Shown: positions 1 to 13,469 of the stretch, in pieces
Layout: each line of letters starts with the position of its first letter
Numbering within the stretch: position 1 is the first letter of the stretch
Origin: Erythrocercus mccallii
Taxonomy: Eukaryota > Chordata > Aves > Passeriformes > Dicruridae
Assembly (NCBI GenBank): GCA_013397435.1
Contig: VZRG01001061.1
Span: 51,080 to 115,079 of the forward strand
DNA: 64,000 nt
Reading direction: 5' to 3'
Notes under the pieces: generated by a model
Databases searched by the model: none
Told to the model about the DNA's origin: nothing
The model's input: the letters and a program-made list of their open reading frames with translations, nothing else
Made by a program: the position numbers and the translations under genes

Positions 1-3000
1 ACACTGCAAGCACAAATTCCTGTGATTTGCTGTGCTGCTGAGAGATAACATGACCTAAGGGTAAGAGAAGAGCTGGCTTAAAAAAAAAAATCTGTTTTTC
101 AGGGAGTTAGGGAAATCTTTGTTGTAAATTCACCAAGGAAATTGGAACATATAGGTGTCTTTCAGGCAAAACCACAATGGTATCATGACAGAGAGTTCTC
201 CAAAGGGGCTTTGCATCTTGTCCGGTTATACTTGCCTAGACAGATGTTGCTACTGCAGGAATTAATAAGCTAACTTTTGGGAACTGCTCTGAAATCCTTG
301 GGAAGGAGAAGGTTGAAATGCCAATTATTGCTATTTTTAGGTCAAATGTTTTAAATGGAACTATAGACTTCATAATGCTGCTGGTCTTAATGTGGACCAT
401 GGCAGTATTTTTGACAAAACTTGCACTGGAAATGTAGAAACTAGAAAATAAATATATATTTTAAATGATAAGCCTTTCTCAATGGCTATCATTGTATTGT
501 TATTCACAGCTTTAGGGAGGATTGTGCCTGAATAAGGACTGAAGGGTAATGCCCATATTGAGAAAACCATATGAATTGAACTGGAAAGAAGAAAAGAAAA
601 AAAACAGGTTACAAGCTGTCATTCTGAAAGTCATTTTCCCCACCATGAAGATGAACTCTTATTACCTGTGAATATGGAATTCAAATACTATTTTCAAGTT
701 TTAAATATAGGTAACACTTTACATTATGTGTCATTCTGGTGCCAATTACAGCATAACTCTAATATTATAAATCTATTGAGAGAGGGCTGAGCCAAGAAGC
801 TTCATAGTAGCCCAAAATTCAAGCAAAGTTCAAAAATATTTCAATTTTCTCCTCGTATACAAGCCCATATTCAGTATCCTGGGACACATAATGCCTTGGA
901 AACAAGTGCATTATGTTTTTAATGTAGCAAATGGAATAATCTTGCACTTCTTTTATCTTCCTCATCTGTTTTATGGGTGAAAATGAAATCACCGTCTACC
1001 CATTTTCCCACTTTTGTAGCAATTGCAAAGTTTCCTTTATCCCTAATTAGGAAAGCCTGCATCCCCTGTTACTGTATTTGTAGTCTGGGCAAAGGGAAGT
1101 TGAATGTTGCCCTGGGTCCACATCTGAACTCTCTTCTGTGGCTGTGTTTGAAGCCAGCTCTTTCCTTGGCTGACGTGCAGTGCTGTGGTTAAAGTGACAG
1201 CTCTTCAGCTAGCCTCCTCTTGACCAGGATAGTATCTAGTCCTCAAAAAGAGGAAAAAATAAGTATGATGGTTTCAGGGAAGCTGCTTTAAAGAAAAAAA
1301 GCAAGGCTGTGTCTTAAACCCTAAGAGAAAATCTTCAAGAATTTAATACAGAAGTACAACATTGCTGTAGGTATCTAACTGGTGTTTAGTGGTAATTTAG
1401 AAGCTGATGGAAACAAGAGGCATGTCCATGGAAAACAGGCAGATTTTTATAGCCTTCAGAGTATTGATTAGGACATAAAACCATTTCTAATAGTCAGTGA
1501 GGGCAATGGAGAAATTACAACCCTGGACCATCACTCCTTCCCACTTACTGCAAGCCCAGATATGGACCCTGGACCTTCTCTGAAGAGCAACAGGGCACCA
1601 TGTCTGAGCTCTTGCTTTGCTGTGAAAATTTAACAGACAGATAAATCTAAGATATTGAACCATACAAGCCATACTGTATTCAAAAGAAGGAAACAAACAA
1701 TCTACATTTAAACAATAAAATAAAGTTCATATTCACATGAAATTTTTTAGCTAGATGTATGATCTTGGAGTCTTTTTGCTGGACTGTGCTTTTAACCAGA
1801 ATATACTAAATCCCAGTGTACAGGAAATACCACCTATGCAAGTGATTCACTATTAGCTAATTAGGTGTGCTAGAATATTTTCCTCCCAGTGAATGGAGCT
1901 TATATACTGGTATCTGCCATCAACACTAAATGGGGCTTACACATGCAAAATCCCTCTGGCATTAAGAGGGGAAAAATCCTTTCACTTTCATAAATAATGG
2001 ATCTGTAGCAAAATTAGCATTTCATGAAAATTTTTAAAAAACTAGAATGAAAATATAATGCCAGTCCATTGTGTGATCCAACACACAGGTCATCTCCTGT
2101 ACCTCTACTACATAATGACATCAAAAATTCTCTCAGTTATCTGCAGACTCAACTCCTCACCTATGACCAATATCCTTTATGGTATTATGAAAGTAAAAGT
2201 GCCCTTCTTCTACCAGAGCACTGTGGTACTGGGTTAATTTTCTGGTGTATAAATATTTCTATGATTTTTTAAAATTGAATTGTGATAAACACCATTACTC
2301 TTCTACTATGAAATCCTTGTTTTCCTGTACCTGTTATATAACATGCTTAAACACAAACAAATAATGATTTCTCTTCAGATACAAGTGTAAGAAACTCTTG
2401 CCTATTGTGTTGCAATAAACATTCACATGCACAAAGCTATATGCCCAGATTATTGAGCATGCACACTGCACACTATGTACAGCATACTAGGTAAATATGC
2501 ACCTATTCATGACATTAAACATTTCTACTTCTAGCCAGCTCATTTCATTCCAATGCTTTCCAGGGTGACCAAGATATGCAGCAACCACCACCCATTTCAG
2601 CTATACTCTACCCTAAACCAGAGTTTATCCAGCGTTCTGCCACAAACCTTGGAGAACACAGATTGCAGCCTGTTTCTTTTAGAACAAGATGTTAAAGATC
2701 TCACCTAAGCCAAAACCTCTCTACGAATTTGCCCATTGGAATTAGGAACAGAGAAGAAATAGCCCTGCAAACTCTCCTGAAAATCTCCAGACATTGCCCA
2801 TGCATGGTGGTGTGATATAAAAGGGCAAGAAATCATTCACATGGGAAGACAAGTGGGAAATTATTTTAGCAAGCCCACACACTAAGACACTGCCTTTCCC
2901 TTCTTTTCAAGATTCCATCTCAATCCCATGGCTTTAAAATCTTAAAGCAAAACCTACTAGTATGAGTTTTGTGTTGCCCGTGGAATAGAAATTACAATAC

Positions 3001-5268
3001 CAGTCAGAAAACAAATTTTGAGAGTTGCGGTTTGGGCTTGTTCAATATTCTTAGCCCAAATTTTGCAGTTTAGCTTTTTTTCATTTCCTCTGCAAGTAAA
3101 CATCCATTTAGAGTAGCTAGATGCAAATTCTGCACCTAGGCATACTTACAAAACACTATTTTTGATCAAAAAGAAAACAAGTGACTTAATTTATAAGCAT
3201 AAACCCATTAAACATACAGAGATGGATGGAAAAAGTTACAAATATAATAACCCATGCTGTTGTTCTATAAGTCCTACCATTAGAAATTCCACTCAAATCT
3301 TCTTTTGGAGGACACACTTAAAGATTTTTTTTTTAATTCTACCTTTTAAATTGTACTTTATTCTATGTTTTTTGGTATTTGTAAGCTACAAAATTTGATA
3401 TCAAACAGGGATCATGATTTTATTTTTGATTCTTGATGTCATTGTTTGGCTTATATTTAAAATGAAAAAATGATAACTATTTTCCCAGTGGATCAAACAA
3501 ACATGTTGAAGTCAAAGGAGAAAAATAACACCCTTTCTGTGGTTGAGCAATGTGATTCCTATTCCTTCCTTCCAGCTTTCTGCCTGTGGGAGCATCTGTC
3601 AAGGCTGAATCAGCACCTTCCAGGAAAACCTCATAAACATGTTAGAAGACATTTCATTTTGTCATCTACCTAGGCACATTGGACTAGTATGCAAATAAGG
3701 CAGCATAAGAACAGGACCACAGCAGCAGTGCTAATGCTCTAAGTGATCTTCCAGTGTAATTAGAATTTTTCATCACACTAATTTGACATGGCAAATTAGT
3801 GAAGCTAAGATAAGGGGGTTTAGTACAGCCAGGGCGCTGGTATGTACACAGAAACTTGTCACTAAGTCCATTTGCACATGGGAGTTGTGTAATATTGCAG
3901 AGAAGTGACAATTAGTAAATGCTCTGGAAAATATCAGCTTGTTTTATTTTTAATCTGGAACTCGATAGGTAATATTTTCTTTGGCTGCTCTCTTGCAATA
4001 GTGGTTTAGGGATCTTAGCCTCTTCACTATTGAAAAATCTTTCAAGACTTAGGACAAGTCAACACGGTACTACAATTATACAAGTTTAGTCAAGTCTGGC
4101 CCAGTGGTACACAGCAACACGATGTGCTAACACATGGGAATTCAAGGGGCAACTCTGTGATTTCTGTTTCACAGAATGAGCTAACTGTAAGCCATGCCTT
4201 GTGGTGACAGCAAAACTGAGGATGGTGGCTGGTTTCTTTCCTGCACCCTCCTGTCCCAGATCATGCAAGCTCAAGAGGGACCATGAACAGGAAATGAAAA
4301 CATTTCCCAACTGCTGCAAAGTAGTCCTGAAACCCAGAAGATTTTAAGGATAGGTGGAACATGCAGAAGTCTGGCAGAGGTCTGACAGAAGGCTTAGTTA
4401 GGGAAGAGGACTTGTCCACTTTACAGCATTAATTAATCTTTAACTTCCTGATTAAAATGAGGATTTGGGATTGTTCATAGTTTCCTAAATAATTTATCCC
4501 TAATGTTAGTGTAATTAGGATACCTGACCTCTGATGCCACACACTGTTCTCTTGGACCTACTGAGATCATGAGCCAGCTGATGGCTGGAGATGTGATGGC
4601 ACTCTCTCAGCTGAATCACAAACCCACACACCAGCCCTGAAAGATGCAGCTTCCTTTTGCATCTCACCCTCCTGGAGGAAATAGGGCCAAAGGGGATCTG
4701 CCCTGAAATCCAGTCTACAAATCTGAGACAGAATTCATATTCTGTGCCCCATTGTGTTTTAACTGATTCAGAATAATGTCTCTGCATATAATACTATCAG
4801 TTGCATATAAAATTTGCATCATATTATGAGATGCTAAGACAGGGCTTATTACTTGGAACTTCTAGGAATAATGTAGTAGAGAAAGATGTATCTAGATAGG
4901 CATATTTAATCTGATTATACTTGCACTGATAGAATAGTGACCTATTCTTTTGATTATATACTTTGGATTGCTTCTATAATTTGACACAGTTCTGAGGATA
5001 ATTTAAGTTACCTTTAGGAAATGCTGAAGAAGCCAGTTTATTCTACAGTTAAAAGGAAAAGTAAATGGTACTGGAAACCAAAGCAAGTTTCGAGCCAGTG
5101 TGGATATCCTCACCATGGAGCCTAAAGAGAATTCAGAAAAGGAGAAGCGGAATAGACAAGAATGTAAGTTGCCCTTCACATGAGGAGACATGCATTAATA
5201 TCTACAAGTTTCACACATCTCAAAGTGGTAACATCCAAAGCAATGAAACAGAATAGACATCGGCAAAG
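1..5268. other. AT-rich non-coding stretch
   Basis: No gene, RNA or mobile element is recognised here. The open frames are all under about 90 codons, occur on both strands, and show no familiar domain or conserved motif. Short homopolymer and AT-rich tracts are scattered through it. It is most likely intergenic or intronic bird DNA. Confidence 0.6.
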
Positions 5269-5767
5269 TCAACCAAGGCAACCCCAGAGACTCTGGATAT
5301 CAACTTTCACCTTTCTTTTCAGATTAGAAGTGGCATCTTTGGGTGGATAAGAACACCAAATCTTTACAAACCCTGGGGGTTTTGTGGGTACAGTTAAAAG
5401 GATACCTGTAAGTTCAGTCCAGAAAGAAGGCAAAGGAATTTCCCTACAGAGAAAACCTATTTGTCTCCTTAGAATCACCTTTTGGAACTTTTTTCTAGCT
5501 GAGAAATGGGTCTCATGCTCTATAAATCTGAAAACTGTAGGATGGGGAATCTCCGAAAACCGGCACAATAGAATTGCAGTCCAGAGGTACAGACACATGG
5601 AACAGCATTGGGAACGAAAGCTGCTTTTCTGTTCACTCATATTCCAAGAAACTTTCTTGGGATATCTATTATTTTATGAGGATATTCAAGACCTATTTTT
5701 CTGTTGTTCATTTTTTTTGGTGTGTGGGGTTTTTTGGGGTTTTTTTCACAGTTTCTTCTCATTATAG
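5269..5767. other. Overlapping antisense open frames, probably not coding
   Basis: Frames of 123 codons (minus, 5269-5640) and 127 codons (plus, 5384-5767) overlap on opposite strands. Neither contains a motif I recognise. The plus frame ends in a phenylalanine-rich tail that is only the translation of the T/G low-complexity tract at 5711-5747. Two similarly open strands with no domain are more likely a chance lack of stops than a gene. A decayed mobile-element frame is possible but unsupported. Confidence 0.3.
5711..5747. repeat. T/G low-complexity tract
   Basis: Runs of T alternate with GGTGTGTGGGG and GGGG. It has only two runs of four G, so a stable G-quadruplex is not supported. Confidence 0.7.
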
Positions 5768-6109
5768 AGTGGTAAAGATACAAAATAGCATTTTGATTAT
5801 TCATTCCCAGAGAAGCTTGGACAAACAGGTATTCACATACAGAGGCAGACAGAATCTGTTATTTATGAGAAAATTAAGCTAACATCATCTGCTTCTGAAG
5901 GTAATAAGATATTGCTCATATTTCAAAGCTCAAAAAGTTAATATTGTTCCAGAGATTTTTAAAAGAAAAGCAATTACAATTAGAAGTTGAGGTTATGGCA
6001 GAACATATTCATGACAATACAAGCCATAAAAATACCTTTTTTAAATACAGAGGAAAGGCCATTCTGTAGGGAATATTTCATGGCTAGTGGGAGGGTTAAA
6101 TAAACAAAT

Positions 6110-6600
6110 GATAACAACACCAATCAGACCTTTTTGCTTAAAGCCTGTGGAGTCAATCTGCTTCTGACTGTGGAGATACCAACCAGCAAAGGCAAACTAA
6201 TTAGACATAGTCAAACACTTAGGCAATCACACCTTGTGAATGTAAGCGTCTTCCTGTCACTTGGCAAGTCTCTCAGCTGCCTCTGAGCGTGAGACAACAA
6301 ATCCCCGGCAAACAAGTTCTTCACTCTCCCTGTTAGTGAGATCTAACAGAGCACAATGGCTGGAGGTGAAAGGTGGCAGTCTAGTCAGGTAATGACATCG
6401 TCTTGAACAGCCCACATTAAAATAGTGGCACTTGTTTAGACTAGCCTATTTGCACCTACCTGCAGAGGGCCTTTTTAATGTAATTATTAGGCTCTGCAGC
6501 CCTGCTTAGGATTTGAAAATACCATTCATTTTCATCTTGCTTCAGCTACCGCTGCTATCTCCTATTCAATCTCAGTCACCTCATCTCCTCACAAGTAAGT
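6110..6600. promoter_or_regulatory. Candidate conserved non-coding element (enhancer-like)
   Basis: The block has more complex sequence than its surroundings, several retained CpGs, homeodomain-type cores (CTAATTAG near 6200, TAATTATTAG near 6483) and E-box-like cores (CAGCTG near 6275; CACCTACCTGCAG near 6454). No open frame or splice signal explains this texture. The call is an inference from texture; no alignment was possible. Confidence 0.3.
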
Positions 6601-6675
6601 GTAGAAACAGAAGCAGATGAGAAGGGTTGAATTAACAAGAAACAAGTTGGCAGGTGAACTGTGTGACACAACAGT

Positions 6676-6689
6676 AAAAAAAAAAAAAA
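6676..6689 (+). repeat. Poly(A) tract, 14 bases
   Basis: A run of 14 A. No recognisable retroelement body lies immediately upstream, so it is called a simple homopolymer and not a retroposon tail. Confidence 0.7.
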
Positions 6690-8845
6690 GTTAAAAGATT
6701 TGACAATATATTCTAATCACTACCTGACTGTAGCAGAGCTGCAGGCATTGAAATAGCTTCCTGAGGAAAACAGAAAAGACAGCAGGAGAATGGTCTAAAA
6801 CCCTAGGGCAGGAACCAATCCTTATGAGCATTTGAACAAATATGTAATTACTGTCTTTCAAAGTAGTCTTATTTTCTCAGGAGTTAACTATTCACTATGG
6901 ACAAAATATGACAAGACATACAGCCTAAGGAGTGCAGTAAATAACCAGCACCCGGTTCTAGGCTGAGATACCCACACACAGCTGACTGCAGAAGCCTATA
7001 GGAAGGAATGGTGTAGCCACAGGCCAAAACTTTCATCCAGTTTTCCAGTGAGAATCCATGTTGCACTGGAGAGGTAGAGTTACCTCATTTTCCTGTGTCT
7101 TCATTCACAAAAGGTCCAGCAGAAGCTTTCCCAGGGTATCTCAGAATGTAAACCCAGCACCTGCCAGATGAATGAGGCAGGATGCATTTGGAGAGTACTT
7201 CAGTAACATGTGTTCAGTGGCAAAAAAGCTGGGGAAAAGAGGGACTGGTCCAAGAAGGGAAGCTGTAATATCCGCTTCCTCTTGCCAGGGAAGCAAAAAC
7301 CTGTCAAATATGAGATCATTGCTCTGAGAAGTTCTACAAAATCAAAACTGGATGAAAGATACATGGAGGAAGAAAAAGAAAAAATTCTGCTTCCTTTGCA
7401 AAGAGGAATTTCAACCTATTTTAAGGTGACATCAACAAGGAATAAATTATTTAGTTCTTGCCTTGTGTAGCAACAGTCTCCTCACAGAAAGGACATCTTG
7501 TTTACAAGATCAGTGCTAATTTCTGATAAAGAGAAGACTTTCAAACAGCCTGAATGGAAGGTTTGCTCAGTGTGATACTTTGCTTTTTGCAACAAGTACT
7601 TGGGGTTCTACTCTTTACCTTGCAAATATATCCCAAGTCATACTAGTGAAGAAAATTTTGTGCTGTCAGGATATTCAGGTTAATTTCTCCAGCACACAGT
7701 GGTTTCACACAAGACTGTTGCAGTGCAGGTTACCATCTTAATTGGTGCCACTGCCCAGGTTCCTGTGCTGAAGGGGTGTCAGAGAGTCATAGCATGTCCC
7801 AAGCATTCCTGATACCTACTTTGTTTGTAGTTTTTTCCTCCATCTGGCTATGACGGATGAGGGTCCTTTAGCTACACTTGTTCTGTAAACTGATATTATG
7901 CATCTGACCTAAAATGACAGCTGGAATCAGGGCCACACTTAGAGATAATCATGCCCAACACAAAAATATAAGTGAGTTCTGGAGGGTGCCAGCCCTGGGT
8001 CAGTCTCAGCTTATTTGTCAATCTGCCAGTTCACTGCTCCTCAGTGCTGTCTTGCCTGAGTAGCAGAAGGCACTGCTTTCAGGGGCAGTAAACTCTGAAA
8101 GTTGAGAGACAAGCAGTTGGCAGGAGTCCTTATGACAGGGGTGGGAAAAGCAAGACAGGTAGCCAGATGGATGTGGTGTGGCCCAAGGCAAGCACTGAAG
8201 CAAAGGGGTGAATCAGAATCAAAAGGTTACCATACCATGATGGGAATCTCTGATTATAGTGACACTGCATAGGCGAGCTGTGTATTCTGCAAGCTCTTGT
8301 CGGTGCTCTGGTCCTGCTGACGTTTCTTGGGCAAACCTTGTTCTGCAGTGACATTCTAAGGCATTTTATATTGCCACTACTATTGCTACTTACATCAGTT
8401 TGTTCCTGATCAGTCCATCCTCCCTTTTCCACTTGGCCTCACCTTGATACGTGAGGTGTGTTATTAGCTAGTATTCACTGATCCTCAGGGCTCTGAATTA
8501 ATTTGCTCTCAAACATTTATATCACTTCCATTAGAAACTAGGACTTATACAAACTAAATTTATTGATTAGTAAAGAAGCACATTTTGCAGAGAGAAGTAT
8601 AATCTCTCATCAGACTAACTGATAGAAAGTGGGGAAAATGGGGAAGCTCTCCAGCCATCATATCCTTAAGCTAGTTATGATGCCTTGACACATCACAGCT
8701 ACTGTTACCACAACATGCCTATTAAAAAAAAAAGAAAGTTTTAAATGAACTTAAAGAATTCAGTTTGAAAATTTCAAGACTAAGAGGCTGAAAATAATTC
8801 ATTTGGTCTGGATAAATTATTCAGTGCTATTGCACCACTAATAAT
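6690..8845. other. Non-coding stretch, nothing recognised
   Basis: Only short frames (under about 100 codons) on both strands, with no familiar motifs. The 86-codon plus frame at 7210-7470 is lysine- and glutamate-rich but matches no family I know. Confidence 0.55.
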
Positions 8846-8900
8846 TGTTTATTTATATTTATTTATACCACATATACACAAACACACCCGCCCCAACACA
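8846..8900. repeat. AT-rich then CA-rich low-complexity sequence
   Basis: TTTATTTATATTTATTTATA-like sequence passes into a CA-rich segment. It is a degenerate simple repeat next to the inverted repeat at 8911-8942. Confidence 0.6.
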
Positions 8901-8910
8901 CTGTTACTTA

Positions 8911-8942
8911 GCTTAATATTTTAATTGTATAAAATATTAAGC
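8911..8942. repeat. Perfect 13-bp inverted repeat with 6-base loop
   Basis: The left arm GCTTAATATTTTA (8911-8923) is exactly complementary to TAAAATATTAAGC (8930-8942), around the loop ATTGTA. The arms are AT-rich. It could form a short hairpin or be the relic of a small palindromic insertion. No flanking target duplication is obvious. Confidence 0.85.
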
Positions 8943-8949
8943 AATGAAT

Positions 8950-11900
8950 ACACTATTATCTCACATATAGTATGACCTTATTTTTCAAGCAAAGGTGACA
9001 GGGTATTGAAGCATCAGCCTGTGTGTGAATCTCTGTAATGACACACCACATCATGAGAAGCAGCTGCCTCACGGTATTGAAACAGCCTTTGCTCACACAA
9101 ACCCGTCAAAATTAAGATGTGACTGATCCCTGCACCTGCAACAATATTCCTCATGATACTGCATTTCATTTTCCAGCAGATTTCATACTGCACCTCACTT
9201 GCAGGTTCAGGATTTAGAGGACAGGCTAAGGGACAACTGCCCTTTTGGAAGGCCAGGGACAAAAGCATTAAAACCACTATTATCTGCAAAATGGAAGAGA
9301 CACTGTTCTTGTCCCTTTGGTCACTGGACTGAAGCAGGGGTACTGGAGAAAATCAAGGAACCAGGATTTTGTCACAGCTGTTCATCCATACTCTTCCCAC
9401 ATTTCTCTTCAGCCATCAGTCCTGAATAAAGACAGAAGGGATGTTCATGGAGCAACTGACTTCGTCACATAACACACATCTCCTGGACCCAGCATCCACA
9501 CCAAAACAACAGGTTTTTTCCTCTTTCCTTTTCTTTCCAATGGTATTTTAAAGAAAACCACATTCAAAGAGGGAAACATTTCCACAAAAAGGAGCAAGCA
9601 AGGAGATGGCTCAAAAAAGACCTGAGGCAAATTAAAGCCCAATTTAACTTTTGCTCAATAACTTCACTTTATTTGGATGAATCATTTATGTGGTGAAAAA
9701 CTTCAGCTTACTACACTAGAAAACTCAATTAATCGCCAAAGTGCTGAGAGAATAGGGAAGGGGAAGCATGAAGGCAGAACTCCAGCTACCAAGTTAAGAA
9801 GCAGAAATAAAAGGCTTTTGACATAGAACATTAGAAACACTGAAAAGGGAATGGGGAGAGTTCCTACGCCCCTGTCCACAGCAGGAAGAATGCTTGCGTG
9901 GAGGGGTTGATGAATGATAAGAGAGAACAAACGCAGGACTCAGGAATTACTTGTAGCACACTGTGCCATTGCAGGTGGCCCCCAAATGACCAGCCAAAGG
10001 CCACAGGGGAAGCTTGAACTGGAGCGGGGACAAGACTGTCAGTGCCTCAGCTGCTGCACTAGCACAGTCATCATCCTCACTGCCTCCACCAAGAGGCCAA
10101 AAAGGAGGGCTCCCCTGACTGCTCCTTGGATTATGGAAAGGATATTTTATCTTGGCTTGGGAGACACATTTTCCCAGTCGCCATTAGCATAAGGACTGGA
10201 TGTTTCTTAGGGGCTGCTCTGCCTCTGCTCTCTAGGCAGCAGATGCCAAAAGTATTCAGAACAAAGGGAAATCACATCCTTGCCTTTACTACCAAGAGAT
10301 GAGAAGACAGAAACAATCTCCAGCCTTTTTCACACTACCCATTGCTCTTCTTTTGGACCTGTAACTACCCAAATTCCTCTTAAACACACAGAAAAGTAAG
10401 TCCCACTTAGCACAGTATCAGAAGACTTCTCAGTCATGAAGAATCCATCCCATCAAAGTGTGAGAATCCAGTTGTGGGGCAGGAACTGTGAATTACAGCT
10501 TTTCAAAAGGAGTAGAGACAACGAGCACTTCTGTTGTCCGGCAAACTTAAACTTAGCAGCAGAAACCAAATCATTAACTAAGTTTTTCTGCTGGCTTCCT
10601 TGTTTGCTTATCAAATGTAGAGGAAGGAATATTAAGTTCAAGTGGTAGCAAGAGAAAAATGGAAATTGAATGATAGCTTGATTCCTGTGGTCTGTCAGGT
10701 TTTATCACATTGGAATATGTTTAACCCTTCAAAATCTGGTCAGTTCTCGTCTGTGGTAGGAAAACTGCTTTGTTAGAAAGAGAAAAATGCATTGGTGCAT
10801 ATGGTATGCCATTCATAAGTCTCACACCCCATAATAGGAACATTTGTACACAAATGTGTTTTTTGGGATCTAGCCAAGACCAGAGCACCCTGTGAATCAT
10901 AATGCACAGCTAATGAGTTATTTTTGGTAAATTTGGCACTCAGAGTTAATAGAACCAATTTGTCCCCAAAAAGCTAAATCACTTATCGCTTCTTTGGAGG
11001 TGCTAAATGGATCTAGAACTTCAGGACGCTGTCAATAAAAACGAAAGAAGCACAAAGCTGCCTGTTAATTTGTCCTCCTCTCTACTTCTGTTTAGAACAA
11101 AGGTAAGATGTATGAGATGCTCTGACAGGCTGGGAAATTCATTACAGGTAGCAACAGGGCAATTTAACTGTGCTCCAGGGCTGATGCTGGTTGCTTGAGG
11201 TAGGTGACCACAAAGAAAACAGACTATTATTTTTGGGAAACACCCAATTAAACAGCTAGACCCAAAGTGCAAAGCCCTGAAAAGATGTTGAATTGCCCAT
11301 ATCCTAGGCAAGGGAAATGTGAAGCTTTGGTTCAACCTGCTACAGACTGCTTATAAATTCAGATCTGAAATAATATTTCACATCCTTATGAAACAGAAAG
11401 GTATTCTGTTCAAATTGAAATTGAAGGAGAGGCTGGGAGGTTAATATGGGGTTTTGGTTTGGGAATGTCTCTGGTGGCAGAAAAAAGTCTAATTATTTTC
11501 CATTTAGAGAGTATGTCTCCAACCCAGAAAGTCATTGCCACAGCTGTATTTCCTGTGGGAAATTCCCCTTAACTCCTCCCTTTCAGGTGTAAGTTGTCAT
11601 TAATGCCCTTGCTATGTTGAGCAAAGGAGCTGCATATGGATGTGCAAAAGATATCCACTGAAGTTTCCACTTTAATATCCAATGAAAAATGTATTTGGGT
11701 AGGGAACTCTAGTTTTGAGTGTATAGCAATTGTCTGCATTAACCAACCAGCCTAAGTGGAGTGCACTGAATAGGAAATGAGAGTAAAGCAAAAGTTAGAG
11801 CTATGCCAAACTACCTGAGTGTAATGTGGATAGCAGTGAACTGTGACTCATGTCATGTTGTGTTATGTAGCGTCAAATCACTGTACAGTGTGACACAACG

Positions 11901-13420
11901 TAAGCAACATGAGTGGCGTGAATGTGACACAGCACAGCCTTTTTTCCTCTCTGCTTCTCCTTTCTTTCCTTTTTTTTTTTTTAAGAGCATTTTACTTTTA
12001 ATCAGATAGCTGCTGTCAATTCAGATAACAGCTGCCTGACCCAAATTTTCAGCTGACTGAAGTGGACGAATACTGAAGTATGGACTTTCTATTACAGAAA
12101 GTTAACATTCCAGACTAGCCTGGCATCTAAAAATACTCCTGCCTCATTCTCTTCCCCTCACCTGCTTCTTCTTCCTCTAATACCTATTATGTTTTCTACT
12201 GATATCAAATCAATAATTTCATTTCTATATTACAGATCTTAAAACAATACTGGCAAAAAAGTATACTGGAATTTTACTTACTGATGTTTAATTATTAATG
12301 TAGGCTTCTTTAAACATATTTGGCTCTCTGAAACAGCTCTTTAGAGCTGTGTTCCATTTCTTATTGCTTACCTATTCTGTTTGTTCTCTGCCTCCCTGAT
12401 CCTTTTCGATTTTCTGCAGGTTAGCAAGTGCTGCATTGTCTGCTTTTGAAATGTGTCTTTAGGCATGCTTTTGTTTGACAAGGAATGCCAAGGCTGAGCT
12501 GACAAAGTCTGTTTGAAAATCTTTTTCCAGGTATACAAGATCAGTAAGTCTGTTCAATGTATTCTGTGATTAGTATTTTTCTTCAGATATTTATATCAAC
12601 ATTTCAGGTTTAGTGAAAGATGTTTTCTGAGCACACCTGTCAGTGGGAAACCTACTAAAGGTAAGTAACACTATCATTTATATATTCAAATGTATAAATA
12701 TATTTATGGTAAATAGTTGACATCTCTCTCCATATAACTTAAAAGAAAATATACCTTTAACAAGCACTCAGCCACTGTTCTTTTCACAGGTTGAAACAAA
12801 TATCAGCGTACGAAAGCTGTCTTTTAGGTGTTTTGGCTCTAGCTCTTTACAACCAGGATCATTTTAAACATAATATTTAGATTTCTGCACCCTTTCCCCT
12901 GCAGGAGCAGGGGCACTGGGGATGATGTTTGTCCTGTAAGGCAAACTTTCACGTGAAAAAAGCATTTATATATTCAGAAACTACACACACATGAATTCCA
13001 AATAGGATTTGTTGCTGATTGTTTGGGGTTTTCTTTTTTAGCTGAAGACACGTTTTGCCTTTTACCTCTCCAGTTGCAACAGACATCACATCCTTGATGA
13101 AACAATTTGGTAGAAGCTGTACCCAAAGCCTGCCTAGAAGAAGCAAATTGAACAAAGGTGGCACAATTAAAATATGTAGATCCCTCTTTTAGCAACACAT
13201 CTCCTATTTGCCATGGGATACAATGGCCTCAAGAGGCAACATTTCATGCTAATGACTAGAGAATGTTGTGGAGCCTTGGAAAAGAGGTACAACAGCCCTG
13301 AGACCTTACTTTTTATTCCTAGCCTCCATACAGCTGCCATCACATACTCCTATTTTCACTGACCAAGGCTGGAGCCTGATACACACTCTCTTTTCATGAC
13401 ATCTGGCCAATGACTCCCAT
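8950..13420. other. Non-coding stretch, nothing recognised
   Basis: Short overlapping frames only; the longest is about 104 codons on the minus strand at 11021-11335 and has no known domain. A T-rich tract lies near 11970-11983. No mobile element is recognised. Confidence 0.55.
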
Positions 13421-13423
13421 ATA

Positions 13424-13466
13424 CCAGGTAGTGCTGGGATTTTCCAGGTGGTGCTAGGATTCCAGG
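13424..13466. repeat. Short imperfect tandem duplication, about 20-bp unit
   Basis: CCAGGTAGTGCTGGGATTTT is followed at once by CCAGGTGGTGCTAGGATT and then a partial third CCAGG. The first two units differ by two substitutions and unit length. It is a local replication-slippage product. Confidence 0.75.
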
Positions 13467-13469
13467 CAC

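Noticed and set aside
3096..3105. GTAAACATCC resembles a miR-30 core
   Set aside because: The flanks do not match mature miR-30 and no hairpin partner is visible nearby.
5711..5747. Possible telomere-like or G-quadruplex tract
   Set aside because: There are only two GGGG runs and no TTAGGG units.
5384..5767. 127-codon frame as a gene
   Set aside because: No domain, an antisense frame of similar length, and a tail made of low-complexity sequence.
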